NCBI GenBank assembly: GCA_016763955.1
Contig: JAESSU010000145.1
Location: forward strand, 1-21,416
Length of the DNA stretch: 21,416 nucleotides
DNA from: Phycisphaeraceae bacterium
GTDB lineage: Bacteria; Planctomycetota; Phycisphaerae; Phycisphaerales; Phycisphaeraceae
Direction: 5' to 3'
Positions 1 to 7,994 of this stretch are shown here, one piece after another (the stretch's first letter is position 1; each line of letters begins with the position of its first letter). The notes under the pieces are model-generated. The model made no database searches. It was not told the origin of the DNA and worked only from the letters and a program-made list of their open reading frames with translations. A program made the position numbers and the translations under genes.

Positions 1-2187
1 AAACTATTATTCGACCTCTTGAAAAAATATAATATCGAAGATACCGCAGCACAACAAAGAAACCATTGGGGCGGTGGTTCTAAAATAAAAATCGAACCCA
101 ATGGCCCTTCAGGCAAAAAACAACCTGGTGATATCATTCTGGTAGAAGGGATCCAGTCATGGGAAAAAATGACGCCGAAAAGAGAAAAACTGATCGAAAA
201 CGCGGCATTCGAACATGCTAAATACTATCACTGGCGCAAAAATTTCTACTTTGCAGGTGAAATGCATGGCTATAAAATGCTCGATCATGATAACTACGAT
301 GAAATGGCGAAATTCACAATCGCATGGGCCAAAGGTATCAAAAGAGCTTCTCCAGAAAATCAAGTCTACCTTGAGGGCGGTGCAAGCAATATCTCAACAG
401 GCATCTCCCTGACGGAAAATCTGCTCCAGTCAACCAATAAAATCGATCCGAATTTCAGGTTTGACCGATTCGCGGTTCACGCTTATGGACATCCCGAAAA
501 TGAAGAATTCGATGATCTCTTGGTAGACTTCATGGCTGTTCTAGATAGAAACGGCTATCCAGATGCCCCGATATATCTCAACGAGGGAGGATACTATTCC
601 CCTTTCTGTATCCCGCAATGGGGACTGACCCCATATCGACCTTATCTCATGGACCATTATCACCTGTGGAGCATCAGCTACGATATGGGCTGGGGAGAAA
701 AAGTCTCCGCTGCTCTTACAATCAGAGCTTGGCTTCTTGCACTGAAATATCAAGATAGAATAAAACAGTTTAATATGTGGAGGCCTTTTAACTATCTTGA
801 CTGTGATTTGACTCCCATGGCAGTACAAAAGGCAACGAACACCCTTGCTAGGATGCTTGGGAACGCTTCATTCAAAAAAGAAATTATTTTTGCAGCCAGG
901 AGCAAAGCCTATGTTTTTGAAGATGATGACAAGACCCCCATTGCCGCGATATGGGGATATATCAATCAAGTTGAAATAGGCAAACGGGAACCGTTGTTAA
1001 TGCAAATCAAGGCTGACGGAGAAATCATCGAGGTTCTGGACCTCATGGAAAACGCCCTTGATATGCCGTCTGAAAACAAGACGCTTGAATTGCCCTTGAC
1101 GCCGTTCCCGATATTTTTGAAAGGGAAAAAAGGACACACGGACAAACTAATTGAGATTGTGAAAAACATTACAGTCAAAGACGCCAAAATCCCACCGGTG
1201 CATATCAGTCCGAAAATTGCGGAAAATAATATGTTGTCATTAACCGTTAGAAATCTTTTAACCAGAGACCTAAAAGGTCAATTGACGTTGAAGGCTGGAA
1301 GGAACCAGAAAAAAGAAAGTCTCAACATTCCAGGAACAGGTAAATTTCCCGGTGAAATAAAATTACATAATCCAATCGTCAATTCCAAGATAACCAAAAA
1401 TGGGGTCTCGTATTTAATCAAAACGGAAGATGGAACCAAATACTCGAAAAAAATGTTAATCGAGGGATTCAGTATCAACAAAACGAATACGAAAATCTCC
1501 CTGACAGGAAACCTCGATGACTGGGACCATATCCCTTATATTCCAGTTAAAAATCTGAAAATTCCAACGCCCAATATCCCAAAAGATTTTAGTCTGGTAA
1601 AAAATGTGAGAAAGAATCTTGCGAATGATTTCAAGGCTAGGTTCAAAACCGCATGGGATGATGAAAACTTCTATCTTCTTGTGGACGTGACCGATGATAA
1701 GTTGTGTTATGGATTCGGTAAAAACAACAAGCACCGTATGATCAATTTCAATGACTCCCTGATTGTATATATTGACACTTTATGCAACGGAAAAGACAAA
1801 ACCACAACCCGAGTTGACAGTGATGACTATTACTATGTTTTCATGCCCAGGCCCGAAGAAGGGAAAGCGTTGGTTTATACTCAGGAAGCCGCCAATCAGC
1901 AGTTGGGGCTTGGAATCGATGCCGTCAAAGCAAACGTTTTTGTGCCGGAAATTAAAACGGTGTTCAAGAAAACCGAAAAAGGCTATTTCTATGAAATCGC
2001 TTTTCCCAAATGGACCGTCCTGCCCCTGAAGCTCGAAAAAGGCTATGTCTTTGGCTTCGGCCTCTTTGTGAACAACGTCAATACCAAAGGCAAGGGATAT
2101 GTTTCTGGCTTAAGCCTCTCATCACCTCCGGGTTCAAGTTGCTGGAGACAGCCCCACTTGTGGCCTCAGGCTTTACTAAAGCCTTGA
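1..2187 (+). CDS. Clan GH-A glycoside hydrolase with C-terminal CBM9-like domain (5' end outside the window)
   Basis: The reading frame is open to base 1. The first possible start inside the window is a TTG at 19 with no ribosome site, so the gene almost certainly begins upstream and any signal peptide is not visible. Numbering from 19, residues 70-240 look like the second half of a GH39-like (beta/alpha)8 barrel. Glu81 in FAGEMHG fits the acid/base at strand 4 and Glu189 in YLNEGGYY fits the nucleophile at strand 7; a spacing of 108 residues is normal for clan GH-A. A small beta domain follows (about 285-365). Residues about 493-722 resemble the CBM9-like domain of sugar-binding enzymes: GNLDDWD, AWDDENFYLLVDV, DSLIVYID and an ending SPPGSSCWRQPHLWP. 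The expected role is hydrolysis of a plant or algal glycan; the substrate is unknown. It is the first visible gene of the operon running to 6739. Confidence 0.75.
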   Translation, partial: KLLFDLLKKYNIEDTAAQQRNHWGGGSKIKIEPNGPSGKKQPGDIILVEGIQSWEKMTPKREKLIENAAFEHAKYYHWRKNFYFAGEMHGYKMLDHDNYDEMAKFTIAWAKGIKRASPENQVYLEGGASNISTGISLTENLLQSTNKIDPNFRFDRFAVHAYGHPENEEFDDLLVDFMAVLDRNGYPDAPIYLNEGGYYSPFCIPQWGLTPYRPYLMDHYHLWSISYDMGWGEKVSAALTIRAWLLALKYQDRIKQFNMWRPFNYLDCDLTPMAVQKATNTLARMLGNASFKKEIIFAARSKAYVFEDDDKTPIAAIWGYINQVEIGKREPLLMQIKADGEIIEVLDLMENALDMPSENKTLELPLTPFPIFLKGKKGHTDKLIEIVKNITVKDAKIPPVHISPKIAENNMLSLTVRNLLTRDLKGQLTLKAGRNQKKESLNIPGTGKFPGEIKLHNPIVNSKITKNGVSYLIKTEDGTKYSKKMLIEGFSINKTNTKISLTGNLDDWDHIPYIPVKNLKIPTPNIPKDFSLVKNVRKNLANDFKARFKTAWDDENFYLLVDVTDDKLCYGFGKNNKHRMINFNDSLIVYIDTLCNGKDKTTTRVDSDDYYYVFMPRPEEGKALVYTQEAANQQLGLGIDAVKANVFVPEIKTVFKKTEKGYFYEIAFPKWTVLPLKLEKGYVFGFGLFVNNVNTKGKGYVSGLSLSSPPGSSCWRQPHLWPQALLKP

Positions 2188-2241
2188 AACCATCAATAGA
2201 ATCAAAAGTCTTTACAAAATAAAACAAGATAAAGAATTCTG

Positions 2242-3696
2242 ATGAGTAAAGAGAAAATGAGAAAACCGTTGTTAAGTCGGCAATTATACTGCCCGTCGCA
2301 TTTTGGTAATACTTATGAAGCAACCATGCCTACCGAGATGACTGCTCTTTTACATGAGGCAAAGTTTTGGGGATTCAATAAGTTTGCAGATTGGTTTAAT
2401 GGGATTGATTTGTGTAATATTTACAATGATAACTACAATCAAAATCATAGACAATTTAATATGCCAGAAGCTCTCTGGGAGCGAAAATTCAGTAATTATA
2501 AGTGTGCTTCTGATCTAGGGTTTGATTTGGGGCTGAATATAACTCCAAACCATGTGTTTTTAGACCAATTGACGCCTGAGAATAGAGCAGAAGCAAAAAC
2601 AAGGCGTTATTTTGGACAATTGGTCTGCCCGTCTAAGCCAGAAGTCACAGATATGATTCTTGAAAATTATCGAAATTTGTTTCGTGATTTTGTCGAACAT
2701 GGGTTGCAATTGGATAGTATTTCAGCAATCGCCTATGATTATGGTGGTTGTTCTTGTGATCAGTGTAATCCGTGGGTTGTAACCTTTGGAAAACTATACA
2801 AGGAAATAAGCAGCATCGCCAAAGATGTTTTTGGAGAGATCAACATTGACATTCTAGGATGGTGGTGGTCAGATGAGGACCATCAGAATTTTACAAACTG
2901 GGCAGATACTGAAGCACCCGGTTTGTTTCATTCATTGGCCTTTTTCTTAGATGGCGGGGCTACGAAATATGCTGTACGTCCTATTCCAAAAAATTGTAAA
3001 GAAGACGCTTTTGTGCATATCGCTTACAGTGAGCATTCAGATATTTATACGCATTATGGCGCGAATATTGCCCCTGATCGCATAGAGAAGACCATTGAGA
3101 ATCTTTTTTCTCGAAAAGCAGCAGGGGTGATGGCGTATTCCGAGGGAGATCATGATGATATTAACAAAGCGATTGCAGGTGGTTTGGCTTCGGGGCAATT
3201 TGCGTCAGCGGATGAAGTCTTACAAGAATATGCAGCACGTTATTTCGGAACGAACCCGAAAAGATGGAGTGAGTTAATCTATTTATTGGGTGACTTTAAT
3301 ACAATTGATATTGATAAGTGCAAGCCACTTTTCAAGAACCTCTCTAAAGATTCCAAAAAATCCTGGCGACTTCAACAAATCGAAGAACGTATCAATATGG
3401 CCAAAGCTCATCAATCCGTAATGGCGGAGGTGTCTGATGCGCCCCTGATGGATGCGGTATATGCAATGGACCAAAAGAAGTCTAACAATGGAGTGATGAA
3501 TATTCGTTGGACGCCTCGTCAAAAAGTAGCTGCGGAAGAATTTGTTGCAGCAAAAGAGCGACTTTATCGCGAAGTCTACCGGCTTGGAGTGGTAAGGCAT
3601 ATTTTCAGGTTCGGGGCATCGATGCCTTGCTGGTATGAGAGTTTTATTCGTATGAAGAATGAATATAGAAAAAAAGACTTTGATTACCGCTGTTAA
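2242..3696 (+). CDS. Unrecognised TIM-barrel protein, probable cytoplasmic glycosidase
   Basis: 484 residues with no signal peptide or membrane segment. I cannot name the family. The layout resembles GH20/DUF4838-type barrels: alternating strands and helices through about residue 300, then a helical C-terminal part. Residues 158-178 carry a strand ending in Asp166 followed by YGGCSCDQCNPW, where Cys170, Cys172 and Cys175 form a CxCxxC cluster. Such an Asp plus Cys-rich loop is seen in some barrel glycosidases, where the acidic residue is catalytic and the cysteines are structural. GWWWSDEDH at 206-214 is a likely substrate-facing aromatic/acidic strand end. The ATG at 2242 has only a weak AAAGAA upstream. 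It lies 54 bases after the CBM9 glycosidase and 26 before the oxidoreductase, so it is probably co-transcribed and acts on an imported oligosaccharide. Base composition is notably AT-rich. A non-catalytic sugar-binding role is not excluded. Confidence 0.6.
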   Translation: MSKEKMRKPLLSRQLYCPSHFGNTYEATMPTEMTALLHEAKFWGFNKFADWFNGIDLCNIYNDNYNQNHRQFNMPEALWERKFSNYKCASDLGFDLGLNITPNHVFLDQLTPENRAEAKTRRYFGQLVCPSKPEVTDMILENYRNLFRDFVEHGLQLDSISAIAYDYGGCSCDQCNPWVVTFGKLYKEISSIAKDVFGEINIDILGWWWSDEDHQNFTNWADTEAPGLFHSLAFFLDGGATKYAVRPIPKNCKEDAFVHIAYSEHSDIYTHYGANIAPDRIEKTIENLFSRKAAGVMAYSEGDHDDINKAIAGGLASGQFASADEVLQEYAARYFGTNPKRWSELIYLLGDFNTIDIDKCKPLFKNLSKDSKKSWRLQQIEERINMAKAHQSVMAEVSDAPLMDAVYAMDQKKSNNGVMNIRWTPRQKVAAEEFVAAKERLYREVYRLGVVRHIFRFGASMPCWYESFIRMKNEYRKKDFDYRC

Positions 3697-3722
3697 TTTT
3701 TACTGAACAGGGAAGGAAGAAA

Positions 3723-4973
3723 ATGGGTATTAGCATTGGACTGGTAGGATTGGGAGAGTTCGGGGCCGCATTTGCGAAATTGTTCAAAAGCCATCCGCTT
3801 GTTGATCGGATCGCATTGTGTGATTTCGAGCATCATCGAATGAAAAAATTTAGTGACGATCCTTTTTTTCAAGACAAATTAAATTCACGAGATATGTATA
3901 CTTCTCTTGATGATATGTGTAAAAGTGATATTGACGCTCTTGTCATTATTACGCAGCCTTGGCTTCATGCGCCACAATGCATACAAGCAATGGAATCAGG
4001 CAAGCACGTTTACAGTGCGGTTCCGCTTACTTGTGTACCCGATGCGGATGAAGTTCTGGATTGGTGTGACAAAATTGTCGAAACGACCCAACGTACGGGA
4101 CGGCATTATATGCTCGGTGAAACAACCTATTATCACCCTGAAGTTATGTTCATGCGTCGCCAGGCAGCGTTGGGAATGTTTGGACGATTTGTGAGTGCAG
4201 AAGCCGAATATTCTCATGACTACAGTGGAGCATGGGGTTGTAGTTTACGTGAGGTATTTGCTTATCGCACGGATAGCAAACAAGGCCGCAAATGGCCGAA
4301 AATCCTCAAGGAAAGTTACTTGAATAAAGGGATTTTTGATGGCCCGATGCATTATCCAACGCATTCTGTATCAGGACCTGTATCCATCATGAATGCGCAT
4401 GCGTTAAAAGTCTCGGCCATTGGAACAAAACCAACCGGTTACGATGAATACTTTGATATAACCGGGCAAATATTTTCCAATGAAACAGGTTTTTTCCATA
4501 TGAGCAATGGTTCTGTTGTGACGATTCGCGAACATCGTGAAATCACGGCACATGGTTATGATATGAATATCTATGGCACTTGCGCCACCTGGCGTGGGGA
4601 TCAATGGTATGAAACCAAACGCCAGAGCAACACTTCGATAGATTCAACGCCAAAGACGATTGAATCGACTCCTGCGATTGATGAAATGCGTGATGTTCTT
4701 CCGTTGGAAGTTCAAAAATGTTTTCTCGAAGCTCAAAATGATTCCCTTGGTGATGAGGATATTCCAAATATAGAGTTTACGCCGACAGGGCATAAGGGTT
4801 CACATCCGTATCTGGTCCATGAATTTTGTGATGCTGTCGCAAAGAACAGAATGCCTGCGATCAACGCCTGGGAAGCGGCACGCTATATGGCGATGGGAGC
4901 GACGGCACACAAATCCGCTTTAAAAGATGGCGAAATACTCAATGTCCCAGACTGGGGTGATGCGCCAACGTAA
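3723..4973 (+). CDS. Gfo/Idh/MocA family oxidoreductase, non-EKP type
   Basis: 416 residues. The N-terminal Rossmann fold is clear: GLVGLGEFG at 6-14 supplies the dinucleotide-binding GxGxxG (Gly9, Gly11, Gly14), with Asp34 at the end of strand 2. The family acts on sugars or sugar derivatives with NAD(P). The usual EKP catalytic motif is replaced at 98-101 by Ser-Ala-Val-Pro in KHVYSAVPLT. ETTYYHPE follows at about 133-140, a pattern I associate with a planctomycete-rich branch of the family. The lysine of EKP is therefore absent, and the chemistry may differ from standard sugar dehydrogenation; glycosidase-like redox mechanisms of the GH109 kind are one alternative. GGAAGGA at 3711-3717 sits five bases before the ATG. 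The gene is followed after 48 bases by the M55 gene and belongs to the same operon. Confidence 0.85.
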   Translation: MGISIGLVGLGEFGAAFAKLFKSHPLVDRIALCDFEHHRMKKFSDDPFFQDKLNSRDMYTSLDDMCKSDIDALVIITQPWLHAPQCIQAMESGKHVYSAVPLTCVPDADEVLDWCDKIVETTQRTGRHYMLGETTYYHPEVMFMRRQAALGMFGRFVSAEAEYSHDYSGAWGCSLREVFAYRTDSKQGRKWPKILKESYLNKGIFDGPMHYPTHSVSGPVSIMNAHALKVSAIGTKPTGYDEYFDITGQIFSNETGFFHMSNGSVVTIREHREITAHGYDMNIYGTCATWRGDQWYETKRQSNTSIDSTPKTIESTPAIDEMRDVLPLEVQKCFLEAQNDSLGDEDIPNIEFTPTGHKGSHPYLVHEFCDAVAKNRMPAINAWEAARYMAMGATAHKSALKDGEILNVPDWGDAPT

Positions 4974-5009
4974 GATATGAAATTGAATAAATTAAAACGA
5001 GAATACGAA

Positions 5010-5015
5010 AGAGGA
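5010..5015 (+). promoter_or_regulatory. Ribosome binding site fixing the M55 start at GTG 5022
   Basis: AGAGGA lies six bases before a GTG at 5022. The in-frame ATG at 4977 has no such site and would add 15 mostly basic residues ahead of the conserved fold, so the GTG start is preferred. Confidence 0.7.
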
Positions 5016-5021
5016 TTTTTA

Positions 5022-5834
5022 GTGACAAAAAAATATATGATTCGAAGTGACATAGAAGGTGTGACCGGCGTGGTCAGCTACGAACAGGCTGCGCCCGGCG
5101 GCTCAGAATTCGCATTTGGAAAAAGGATGTTCATGTCCGACCTGATGGCGTTGATTGAAGGACTGAACCAAGGCGGTGTTGACGAAATTGTTATTTATGA
5201 TGAACACTTTGATGGACGCAATATTGACATTGATATGTTGCCCCAAAATGTGACGGCTATTTGTGGCAAGCCGCCCTATAAAGCAGATTGGGCAGGTGGT
5301 TTAGATGAAACTTTTTCGGGATTGATCCTGCTGGGTTTTCATTCCAAGCAGAATACGGGTGAATTGCTGCATCATAGCTATGAGCCTGATATCAAAGACC
5401 TGGTTCTGAATGGTATTTCAGTCGGAGAAATAGGGATTGAAACAGCAATCGCAGGCGACTGGGGCGTGCCTTTGCAACTGATTACCGCAGACTCGGCGGG
5501 GGTCAAGGAAGCCAAAGATTTGGTTCCGAACGTGGCCAGTGTAAGCGTTAAGCAATCTCTTTGTGCCAATGGTGGGGTCTGTCTCTCTGCTCAACTCACG
5601 GCCAAGATGATTCAGGAGGCGGCGACTGAGATTGTAAAGAATCCTCCCGCATCTGAACCATGGAAAATTGCGAATCCTGAACTCAAGGTTGTTTTTAACT
5701 CTGGTTCTTATCGGGATAAATTCGGTGAACTTTTTAATTGTGATGGTGAAATCCTTATTTGTGAAGATACCGTCACTGGGTGTTGGGCAGAATATTGGAA
5801 AATGAAACTCAAAGCCCAGGAGGCAATGAAATGA
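5022..5834 (+). CDS. M55 family metallopeptidase homologue (D-aminopeptidase DppA type)
   Basis: 270 residues from the GTG start. It matches the M55 fold along its whole length: SDIEGVTG at 9-16, IYDEHFDGRN at 58-67, LLGFHSKQ at 103-110 and GEIGIETAIAGDWGVP at 135-150. Asp10, Glu12, His62, His107 and Glu136 correspond in order and almost exactly in spacing to the zinc ligands of Bacillus subtilis DppA (Asp8, Glu10, His60, His104, Glu133), so a dinuclear metal site is intact. DppA removes D-amino acids from short peptides. Here the gene is fourth in a sugar-processing operon, and its stop overlaps the next start by ATGA. An amide or lactone bond in a sugar pathway is therefore a plausible alternative substrate, but that is inference. 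It has no signal peptide and is expected in the cytoplasm. Confidence 0.85.
   Translation: MTKKYMIRSDIEGVTGVVSYEQAAPGGSEFAFGKRMFMSDLMALIEGLNQGGVDEIVIYDEHFDGRNIDIDMLPQNVTAICGKPPYKADWAGGLDETFSGLILLGFHSKQNTGELLHHSYEPDIKDLVLNGISVGEIGIETAIAGDWGVPLQLITADSAGVKEAKDLVPNVASVSVKQSLCANGGVCLSAQLTAKMIQEAATEIVKNPPASEPWKIANPELKVVFNSGSYRDKFGELFNCDGEILICEDTVTGCWAEYWKMKLKAQEAMK
5818..5823 (+). promoter_or_regulatory. Ribosome binding site fixing the epimerase start at ATG 5831
   Basis: A perfect AGGAGG lies inside the end of the M55 gene, seven bases before the ATG at 5831. It rules out the earlier in-frame start near 5780, which would overlap the M55 gene by 55 bases. Confidence 0.85.
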
Positions 5835-6739
5835 ATAGTGATATTAGAGAATACGCCAAGTTGGGTTTGGTTCATCACATGCTTTATCCGGAATGTGGCA
5901 ACGACCCGGAGTTACATACGCAAACGCTTCTGGATTTCATTAAGCGAGATGATATTGAAACGTTGGATTGTTGTCTGCCTCTGGATGATGCGTATGCCAG
6001 CAAATTGATTCAGCCGATAAAAGAGTGTGGTAAGACAGTTTGTTTCGCCATTCATTTCTATCCCCTGCGGAGTATTCCGTTGGCGGCAAAAACGCAAGTC
6101 GATGGTGCTCAGGCATGGGCGCTGATTGATGACATGATCAATCAGGCGGTGTCCATTGGTGCTGAGGGTTTTATTTTTGGTTCTGGGATTCCCTCTTTTT
6201 TGGATGCGGAAGAAGAGGATTTTGCAGCATTTGACGCATTTTGTAATACGCTTTGTAAAAAATTAGCGCCTCACAAGATCACTGCCATGCTTGAACCTTT
6301 CGATACAGATATCGACAAGAAGTTTTTATATGGCCCGATCAACGACTGCGTGAATCTGTCAGAAAGAGTTGGAAAGAATTACGACAACTTTGGACTTCAA
6401 CTGGACATGGCGCATTTGCCGTTAATGTATGAGGATTTTACTTCTGCTATTGCCAGGTCAGCTCCTTATCTTAAGCGAGTTCATTTGGGTAACTGTGTCT
6501 TAAAGGATAAAACGCATCCACGATGGGGTGATACCCATCCGCCTATCGGTTTTAAAGGAGGAGAAATTGACATCCCCGAACTGGTCACCATTTTGCGTGG
6601 ATTGCTTGACTGTGGTTTTTTGGATAAGGAAGATCGCGGGAATCTCTTGATTGAGATGACCCCCTTTCCGGGCAAAACAGTTAATGAAACGGTCACAGAC
6701 AACTTTGATAGGCTAGAAACAGCGTGGCGTCAATTATGA
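5831..6739 (+). CDS. Sugar phosphate isomerase/epimerase-like TIM barrel (xylose isomerase-like, AP_endonuc_2)
   Basis: 302 residues from ATG 5831, overlapping the M55 stop by four bases (ATGA), which suggests translational coupling. Barrel strands and metal ligands typical of the xylose-isomerase-like superfamily are visible: Glu155 in AMLEPFD, Asp192 and His195 in QLDMAH, His218 in RVHLGN and Glu275 in LLIEM. The Glu/Asp/His/Glu set matches the divalent-metal site of ketose 3-epimerases and related isomerases. The family interconverts free or phosphorylated keto-sugars. The exact substrate, and whether it acts as a 3-epimerase or a sugar-acid isomerase, cannot be told. It is the last gene of the left operon and is followed by an AT-rich gap. 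Confidence 0.82.
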   Translation: MNSDIREYAKLGLVHHMLYPECGNDPELHTQTLLDFIKRDDIETLDCCLPLDDAYASKLIQPIKECGKTVCFAIHFYPLRSIPLAAKTQVDGAQAWALIDDMINQAVSIGAEGFIFGSGIPSFLDAEEEDFAAFDAFCNTLCKKLAPHKITAMLEPFDTDIDKKFLYGPINDCVNLSERVGKNYDNFGLQLDMAHLPLMYEDFTSAIARSAPYLKRVHLGNCVLKDKTHPRWGDTHPPIGFKGGEIDIPELVTILRGLLDCGFLDKEDRGNLLIEMTPFPGKTVNETVTDNFDRLETAWRQL

Positions 6740-7019
6740 TTGAGAAACATATTTATTCCAAACCGATAAATATTTAAGTATTAACAAAAAAAAAAGTCAG
6801 AGATTAAGAAGCATTATATTGAGTGTGTAAATTAAATCGTGATTAACATACAGTATTCTAAAAATAGAACAGAATTAATTGAAGTTGAATAAGTAGGTTC
6901 TCAAGCCGTTATAAGTTGATGCCCAGGATTAAAGACACTGCTTAATAGATTGTTTCCGATCCTGCCAAGGGACATTGTAAATAACAATTTAAAACCACCT
7001 ACAATATGTGGAGACAAAT
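6740..7019 (+). other. AT-rich intergenic region with a small palindrome
   Basis: 280 bases with no credible reading frame in any frame. An A10 run at 6786-6795 lacks a convincing stem, so I do not call a terminator. ATTGT-AAATA-ACAAT at 6974-6988 is a 15-base inverted repeat about 31 bases before the aldolase start and could be an operator. No clear sigma-70 promoter was found. Confidence 0.35.
7010..7013 (+). promoter_or_regulatory. Ribosome binding site fixing the aldolase start at ATG 7020
   Basis: GGAG within GTGGAG lies six bases before ATG 7020. The in-frame GTG at 7008 overlaps this site and would have none of its own. Confidence 0.65.
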
Positions 7020-7850
7020 ATGAGTATCACCAACAAAATTCGAAAATCTCTGTTGCGTCGGGAAGTTATTTTCGGCTCGTGGATTCAAATAGGTCCTTAT
7101 CCTGCCCTTGCGGAAATACTGGCAAATGCAGGGTATGACTGGATTGGCATTGACTGTGAGCATTCCGATATCGACGTGGAAGGTTTTACTTCACTGGCTC
7201 GCGGTATGTATGGGCGGGGCGCAATTCCTTTTGCTAGAGTTCGTGAAAATGACACGTTGGCAATTCGTCAAATACTAGATGCTGGAGCACAGGGAGTTAT
7301 TATTCCGTTGGTCAACACTGCCGCAGAAGCCAGAAAAGCCGTTGCCGCTGCCAAATATCCACCGCAGGGTGTACGGGGTTTTTGTTTTTCACGCATGAAT
7401 AATTATGGTCTGAATTTCGATGAATATGCTCAAAATGCCAATGACAATATTGCTGTCGTTATTATGATTGAATCCAAAGAAGCGGTCAGTAACATCGATG
7501 AAATTCTGGAAGTTGATGGTGTTGACGGTGTGTTCATCGGTCCGTATGACATGAGTGGTTCTTATGGCTTAGTGGGTCAGATTGATCACGAGGTGATTAG
7601 GGATGCTTGCCGAGTTGTTGTTGATGCTTGTGACCGACATCATAAATCCGTAGGTCTGCATTTGGTTCATCCAACTCCAGAATCTATCGCTCAAACGCTT
7701 GCGGATGGTTTTACATTTATTGCCATTGGGGTTGATATGGTTTTCCTAAACCAGGCATCCTCACTGGCTCTAGCAGATGCAAAAGCAGCGGCATCAAGGA
7801 GTGTTTCCCATGGATCAAACTCACCCTTGAAGACGCTACAGGGCGTATGA
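7020..7850 (+). CDS. HpcH/HpaI family aldolase (2-keto-3-deoxy-sugar-acid type)
   Basis: 276 residues. The class II pyruvate aldolase signature is complete: His48 in DCEHSD, Arg73 in FARVREND, Glu151 in IMIESKEA and Asp177 in GPYDMSGSYG. These line up with His45, Arg70, Glu149 and Asp175 of E. coli HpcH within three residues. The enzyme should use a divalent metal to cleave a 2-keto-3-deoxy acid (or 4-hydroxy-2-oxo acid) to pyruvate and an aldehyde. In sugar-acid pathways this is the job of RhmA/GarL-type aldolases, which fits the neighbours. The protein is about 15-20 residues longer than the family needs. The last 16 residues, from Ser261 (SVSHGSNSPLKTLQGV), do not look like an aldolase tail and seem to be borrowed from a decayed gene downstream. 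No partner gene is close on the same strand. Confidence 0.88.
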   Translation: MSITNKIRKSLLRREVIFGSWIQIGPYPALAEILANAGYDWIGIDCEHSDIDVEGFTSLARGMYGRGAIPFARVRENDTLAIRQILDAGAQGVIIPLVNTAAEARKAVAAAKYPPQGVRGFCFSRMNNYGLNFDEYAQNANDNIAVVIMIESKEAVSNIDEILEVDGVDGVFIGPYDMSGSYGLVGQIDHEVIRDACRVVVDACDRHHKSVGLHLVHPTPESIAQTLADGFTFIAIGVDMVFLNQASSLALADAKAAASRSVSHGSNSPLKTLQGV

Positions 7851-7994
7851 GGCACTTTCGCTCTGATGTCTGACGAGAAGTGGATGGCAAGAAAATATTA
7901 CCCCTGTGATGTGCCGGATGTTAATGTGGCAGACGATGAAATGAAAGCAGATTTTGGAATCGATGAGTCGAAGGTTCCTGGTCATACCAACTGA
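7800..7994 (+). pseudogene. Possible 3' remnant of a phytanoyl-CoA dioxygenase (PhyH)-like gene
   Basis: Reading on in the aldolase frame gives HGSNSPL at 7809-7829. A switch by one base then gives RRYRAYEALSL, and a return to the first frame gives LMSDEKWMARKYYP and a stop at 7992-7994. PhyH-family oxygenases typically end with a HGS...N...RRRxAxxxR...GDDxxW-like stretch, so the order His-Gly-Ser, Arg-rich, Ala-Leu-Ser-Leu, acidic-Trp matches that C-terminal end. I infer that a deletion joined the aldolase to the tail of an oxygenase gene and that frameshifts followed. The match is from memory of the family pattern and is short. A real 42-residue peptide from ATG 7866 (stop 7994) is the alternative, but it has no ribosome site. 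Confidence 0.35.

Noticed and set aside
4977..5021. A longer N-terminus for the M55 protein from ATG 4977
   Set aside because: It has no ribosome site, while AGAGGA stands correctly before GTG 5022 and the fold begins right after it.
6740..6800. An A10 run after the epimerase gene as a terminator
   Set aside because: The run is of A on the + strand, and the AATATT-type stem beside it is short and imperfect; no stem followed by T's was found.
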